A stretch of 64,000 nt of DNA, from NCBI RefSeq assembly GCF_000182565.1, contig NW_015971548.1, positions 860,047 to 924,046 of the forward strand, given 5' to 3'. The notes below the pieces were generated by a model, which saw nothing but the letters and a program-made list of their open reading frames with translations, had not been told where the DNA came from and ran no database searches. Below are positions 58,943 to 64,000 of the stretch, in pieces (the first letter of the stretch is position 1; each line of letters starts with the position of its first letter). Source of the stretch: Spizellomyces punctatus DAOM BR117 (Eukaryota; Chytridiomycota; Chytridiomycetes; Spizellomycetales; Spizellomycetaceae). A program made the translations under genes and the position numbers.

Positions 58943-60197
58943 TCATCCGCTGTTTCCATACAGATTCGGATTGGTCACCGGAACGAAAAGCAGCCCAAAA
59001 AGTATAATCCCAAGGATATACGACCCTATCAACACTGTTGCATTATTAGCGAGAATCACCCAGAATGCAAAGATATCTAGCGAATACCAACCGGTTTTAT
59101 AGCGCGGGTATTCATCTATTGCCGAGAAATCAGGGAAGCCCATAACATTGCAAAATATGTGTGAAATGGTTGGAGCTACAACGTGGCCAGTTCTTAGAAA
59201 GAGGAAGGTTGAAAACCAGCCGAACAGCGTCGTGTAGAAGAACTGAAAGACTGAATCCGGAGGGTGAGTTGGCGAAGATGCATGTACAACCAGGAAATAT
59301 TGACCAGTAGAACAGCACACGCACCACCGGATAACAGCGCTTGCTTCAAAGCACGATTTGTTCGCCCTAGTCTGTTGTAGACCTCGTACCCGTGATGTAT
59401 ATGGGCTAATAAACAATTTAGCGATCAGAATGAGCCTGACATCCAACCAAAGTGGTCCTGGACCTACCGATACCAAAACACAGGGGGAGCATGAAAACAG
59501 TCGTCACCGTTTTAAACCCAGCTGCTTGGAACAATGGGACCATACAGGCACGAAAGACAAACTCTTCTGTCAACGGCCCCTAAATTGATTCCTTCCATCT
59601 TCAGTTGACTATATATGCACGGGATGTGACGAGTGGAGTAGCGATTGCCTACTAGCTTGCGAGTGTCGGATCCTCACCACTATGTAGTTCCTCCAAGCCA
59701 ATATGTCGTTCAATTTGTCAAACAGATGTTCTTGAAAGGAAAACTTTCTTTGAAAGGGAAGTGACTCGGCAATAAAGTCGACAGCGAGCGGCCCGAGGAA
59801 GAGGGTCATGGTAAGAAGTAAGGGGAGAACAGCGGCTAGTAGAAAGCCTTTCGGTTTAAGTCCAAGGTGAGCAAGTAGCACTGGTAAACCCTGTGGAAGT
59901 GTGAGTGCTTCATCGGACCATATCTGCGTCAACCTAGTTTTCAGCTACCTCTGTCCCAGTAGGCACAATGCCCACTGAACTCAAGACAAACCCCACAGAC
60001 ACGAACCCCACAGCGCATGTTCCAGCGGCAGCCATGAACCTCCTACGCACAACCCGTGGGTCATCTCGCGGGACCTGTCGTGGAATACCTCCGCGAAATA
60101 CATAGAAAGAGCCGACGAATGTGAGTGTGAGGAGAATGCATGCGAGTATGCTTGTTGTCGCGGAGAGGCGTTGCGAAGCAAGATCCGCGTTGGTCAT
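58943..60197 (-). CDS. RCE1: CAAX prenyl protease 2 (RCE1)
   Basis: ER-membrane glutamate protease that removes the last three residues from farnesylated/geranylgeranylated CAAX proteins such as Ras and Rho. Starts MTNADLASQRLSATTSILAC at 60197. Several membrane helices follow: ILACILLTLTFVGSFYVF, RRFMAAAGTCAVGFVSVGFV, KGFLLAAVLPLLLTMTLFLG. Catalytic motifs, all restored by splicing: WRNYIVGPLTEEFVFRACMV with the Glu-Glu pair; AHIHHGYEVYNRLGRTN with His; HVVAPTISHIFCNVMGFPDF with His/Asn. Two further C-terminal helices end the protein (TNPNLYGNSG). Length is about 290-300 residues, normal for RCE1. It stands next to a RasGEF and RhoGEF only in the loose sense of the same window; no operon-like link. 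Confidence 0.9.
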
Positions 60198-60374
60198 GAT
60201 CTGTTCATGCTAATGCTACCTTTGTTTTCAGAGATGGCTTTATTACAGTGTTGTGCCCTCGTTAACAATTATTAAACTAACTAATCGACAAATGCCTATA
60301 CTTTAACCTATTACCCTCTTTTACAAAGAACAACAATAACTAAATAGTATTATACCTACGACGCAAGTAATATC

Positions 60375-61244
60375 TTACAAATGCTGGTTATACCAGGCAA
60401 CACACTGCTCAAATGCATCCTTTCGAGCTTTCTGGACTTTCTCGTCCTTGTCATTACCCCGGACCGCAAACCCATGCGCCATCCCTTCATAGCAAACAAA
60501 CTTGTACGCGGGGCCGTTCCCAGTCTTCACTTTCTCTTCTAGTATCTCCTCGCTCGTTTTCCTGTCCGCCGCACTGAAGACATTGTCATATTCTGCACAG
60601 AGGAACAGACCGGGCTTTGTGATTGAGTGTATGTCGGCGGGAACGGAAACTCTGCTAGGGTGCGCAGCGACAAAGCATTTGATCAGGTCCCCGTGGGATT
60701 GGAGAATCGTGTATCGACCTCCCCAGCAGTACCCCACAACCCCGATATCATAACCGTCGTTTTTGAGGCCACCGAGAAACGCATTCCCCAATGGCACAAT
60801 CTTTGAGTCCCCATTTCTCGCCATGAAAGGGATCCCAGATGGGATCACCTTGAGGATAGCCAGTCCACGCTTGATCTGCTCTCCAAAAGTTTTAGGTTGT
60901 TGATAGTCGAGGAGGTCATCACGACCTTCGACTGATATGGCAGTACCCGTGAAAAAGTCGGGAAGGTAGGCGGTGTACCCTGCCTATGCAAGATGTTAAA
61001 CACCTCAATGGCATCAAACGGGCAAACCGAATCCTACCTTGGCGAACGAATCAGCAATCAGTCGTAAATTGACCAGTTCCCATCCGAAAACATCACTGTA
61101 AATTACAACGGCCTTCTTTGGCTTTTCATTTTCGGGAACAGGACGAGCAACGTAGACGTCTAATCCATGGAGCTTTTCGGTGGTACCAGTTGGTGTGCCT
61201 TCGTGAAGGAAACCAGTTCTGCAGCATTCGGGAAGTTCTGACAT
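60375..61244 (-). CDS. Dienelactone hydrolase-family protein
   Basis: Two exons, 61244-61038 and 60983-60375, 271 residues. α/β-hydrolase of the DLH family. It starts SELPECCRTGFLHEGTPTGT, then DVYVARP and AVVIYSDVFGWELVNLRLIA. The nucleophile motif is GVVGYCWGGRYT with Cys in place of Ser, as in carboxymethylenebutenolidase. The acid is probably in LFLCAEYDNVF, and the base is YEGMAHGFAVRGN. All three catalytic parts are present in the right order. The usual reaction is hydrolysis of dienelactone in aromatic degradation, but fungal members (such as AIM2-type) are common and of unknown substrate. Its start is 226 bp from the divergent Gemin6-like gene. Confidence 0.9.
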
Positions 61245-61470
61245 GAGTGTTTACTCTCTAGTCGTTCTGTTTGTAGAGTCTTTGGAAGACAGGGAGAAAG
61301 CTGTCCTCGAATGGCTCTTTTTATACAGTTGCAAGCTGTTTGTTTTTAATGCTGATCTTAATGTACGTCATGTGATCTGTGCCATATCGGAGTCCCGAAG
61401 GTTGTGTCACCAGCTAATAAAACTAAATAGACTAGCAAATAGATGGTGAAGGCGCAGCGTGCTTTTTGGT

Positions 61471-62010
61471 ATGGGGATGAGCAACGTTTCCTTGTCTGAT
61501 TTGGTGGAACACCTTCGGCATCCGGTGTGGGTCCGACTCTCGAATGGGGAAAGTTTGAATGGCTACCTCCTGAACGTCGATCCAGAAACTCTTCACCTCA
61601 TCTTGGTGCAAGTAAGGAATGCGGAGCCCACCCTAATTAAGAGATAAAATATCTCAAAAGAAACTATCGTTCTAGAAAAAACCGACCGCAGACAATGAAG
61701 AGGACGACGGTGAAGAACACGACTCTCCAGGACACGCCCGACCGATAGGAGGTCCGCCACCAACCCCAACAGGACCAGACCACCAAATAGTTGTCGTTAT
61801 GCACCATTCCATAACGGGGATTGAACGTAGGTGGACAGGTAGTTGGCACCTAAACGATGCCCTTAACAAAGACTTGTTTTTCATTTCCAAGCGGACCTGT
61901 ATAGCGATAATGGACCAGAGCCTCTTTCAGAAAGTCAAGTCGAAGTGATCTTGAACAAAATATCGCGACGGTCCTGTGGAGATGACGCACAAGCAGCTGA
62001 CGGTTCTTGA
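61471..62010 (+). CDS. Gemin6-like Sm-fold protein
   Basis: Three exons, 61471-61611, 61676-61826 and 61892-62010, 136 residues. An Sm-type fold begins with LVEHLRHPVWVRLSNGESLN, GYLLNVDPETLHLILV, and after an acidic insert (NEEDDGEEHDSPGHARPIGG) a second strand pair IVVVMHHSITGIE. Gemin6 (SMN complex) has the same layout: a strand pair with a GWVLTTDP turn, an IVLV strand, then VPGHAVTSVE. The C-terminal segment DLYSDNGPEPLSESQVEVIL would be a helix. ATG 61471 gives the shortest lead before the fold. Expected role is snRNP assembly, in line with other RNA genes in this window, but the identity is tentative because the Sm domain is short and divergent. Exon 3 overlaps an open frame on the other strand. 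Confidence 0.6.
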
Positions 62011-62638
62011 ATGCTGTAATCTGAGCATCTTGACGGCTTATTTTGAGCAAGTTGTTCTCCAGTACACATAAACGTCGTAGGTCATTACAGATTGAGACGC
62101 CCAGCAACGGGTGAGGAATGCCATAGGATCCGCAAGCTGCATGGCAAGCCGGACATGCTGCTACAGTACAGGATGATATCGGCACATTCCCAAATGCTGA
62201 TAATATCTAGCAATGACTAGGTACTCGTTTTCAATCATGTCTGCATTGTATTTTTCTTTAGAAGCCTGAAGTAGGGTGAAATAGGGGCTATATATGTCCA
62301 ACAGGTAGAGTCCTGTATAAATTGCTTCCAGACTTGAAATAATTTTATTATCGAGAGATTGTACCAATGTTCAATCTGGGACGTTGAGAGGATATCACAG
62401 TTTATACTACATGTGGCTAACAGAAAACAGGAATGGTCGTCATGCAACTTCAAATTAGCCTCACACTGAAGACGTAACCCGGTTCAGACTGAGAGCTTAC
62501 GAACAGCCCAGATAATTTGGTGCCTTCACCGGGCATTAGAACAACTAGACATGCGAAACATAGTAATTTATTCAACCACAAGTGTATATAACATCCACCC
62601 TCTACATACTTATCCAACTTGTTGGTAGCGCTCCGCCA
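62011..62638. other. Unresolved region between Gemin6-like and LC8 genes
   Basis: 628 bp. The minus strand has several protein-like short frames (for example GLYLLDIYSPYFTLLQ, EYLVIARYYQHLG and NDLRRLCVLENNLLKIS) that might be small exons, but no family was recognised and no consistent splice chain was found. Confidence 0.3.
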
Positions 62639-63628
<990 letters not shown>

Positions 63629-64000
63629 ATGCAGTCAGCAGCAGCGACCTTTGACGGTCTAGTGGTGGAGTTGACGAAATGTGCTCCTCCAATCGCCGGT
63701 CAAGCTAACCAAGAATCAAAGAGAATTTCGATATTGGGGGATCTAGTTGCGCTATCATATCCAGTGAAGGCCTGTTCAGCGGAGGTGGGTGAACACAGGC
63801 ATTTTGAATGCAAATTGTTTAGATTACCTGGAATGTGGTAGTGGAGATCTGTAGTATATGCCAATCATGCCAACATCGCCTATTTTGCTGCTTTCTGTTC
63901 ATATATTTTATGTTTGAATAGAATGTCCGAAAATTGGTAGTTTACGGTCGCAAGTACTGGAATCATCCACCGGCCAATGGCCTCTTCACTGATCTGCTAT
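63629..64000 (+). CDS. Partial gene, unknown product (3' cut by window end)
   Basis: The frame from ATG 63629 reads MQSAAATFDGLVVELTKCAP, then KRISILGDLVALSYPVKACSAE, ending at a GTGGGTG donor (63787). An acceptor at 63920 (GTTTGAATAG) continues in frame as NVRKLVVYGRKYWNHPPANG and stays open to the window end. The join and the conserved-looking second part support a real gene, but no family is recognised. Without the intron the frame closes at 63841. Confidence 0.4.

Overview
This is nuclear DNA from a zoosporic, chytrid-like fungus. Almost every gene is broken by short GT-AG introns (about 55-110 bp), and genes sit densely on both strands. Fungal-type regulators (a Zn2Cys6 cluster protein, a C2H2 factor with the TSGHLARH finger, an SH3-SAM-PH Boi-type protein) lie next to genes expected only where a motile flagellum is built (an axonemal-type dynein heavy chain and a PG-rich SHIPPO-repeat protein). 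Several genes are better known from animals (VMP1, RNF34-type E3, JTB, a cortactin N-terminus). Two 100-N assembly gaps occur (31706-31805 and 46625-46724).

Layout. 1-389 (-): YOS1/IER3IP1 homologue cut by the window start. 849-2579 (+): La protein. 2782-7002 (-): Spen-like protein with six RRM-like segments and a SPOC domain. 8535-11934 (+): RhoGEF. 12253-14146 (-): type II membrane SGNH-like protein. 14535-16124 (+): PP4 catalytic subunit. 16359-17031 (-): JTB-like protein. 17196-18984 (+): SLU7. 19180-20079 (-): SAP18. 20340-22182 (-): FYVE-SAP-RING E3. 22962-25434 (-): Boi-type protein. 25870-39576 (+): divergent dynein heavy chain. 39765-40672 (-): SHIPPO-repeat protein. 41353-42557 (-): C2H2 factor. 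43841-45503 (+): membrane-anchored UMP-CMP kinase. 45825-46538 (-): His-rich Zn2Cys6 factor. 46899-47338 (-): 90-residue mini-cortactin. 48082-52749 (+): RasGEF. 52811-55574 (-): citrate synthase. 55834-55992 (+): 52-residue membrane microprotein. 56695-58623 (+): SAP-VMP1. 58943-60197 (-): RCE1. 60375-61244 (-): dienelactone hydrolase. 61471-62010 (+): Gemin6-like Sm protein. 62639-63041 (-): dynein light chain LC8. 63629-end (+): unknown partial gene.

The genes do not form one pathway. Visible themes are RNA processing (La, Spen, SLU7, SAP18, Gemin6-like), flagellar or microtubule motor parts (dynein heavy chain, SHIPPO protein, LC8), small-GTPase and actin control (RhoGEF, Boi-type, RasGEF, mini-cortactin) and ER/secretory membranes (YOS1, VMP1, RCE1).

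The strongest observations are: a dynein heavy chain whose main ATPase site (AAA1) has lost both Walker motifs; an apparent 2-nucleotide exon in the RasGEF catalytic domain; a cortactin reduced to its Arp2/3-binding N-terminus; a SAP domain fused to VMP1; and a UMP-CMP kinase carried on a membrane anchor plus an LEA-like helix. All splice models were read by eye from splice signals, frame and family similarity.
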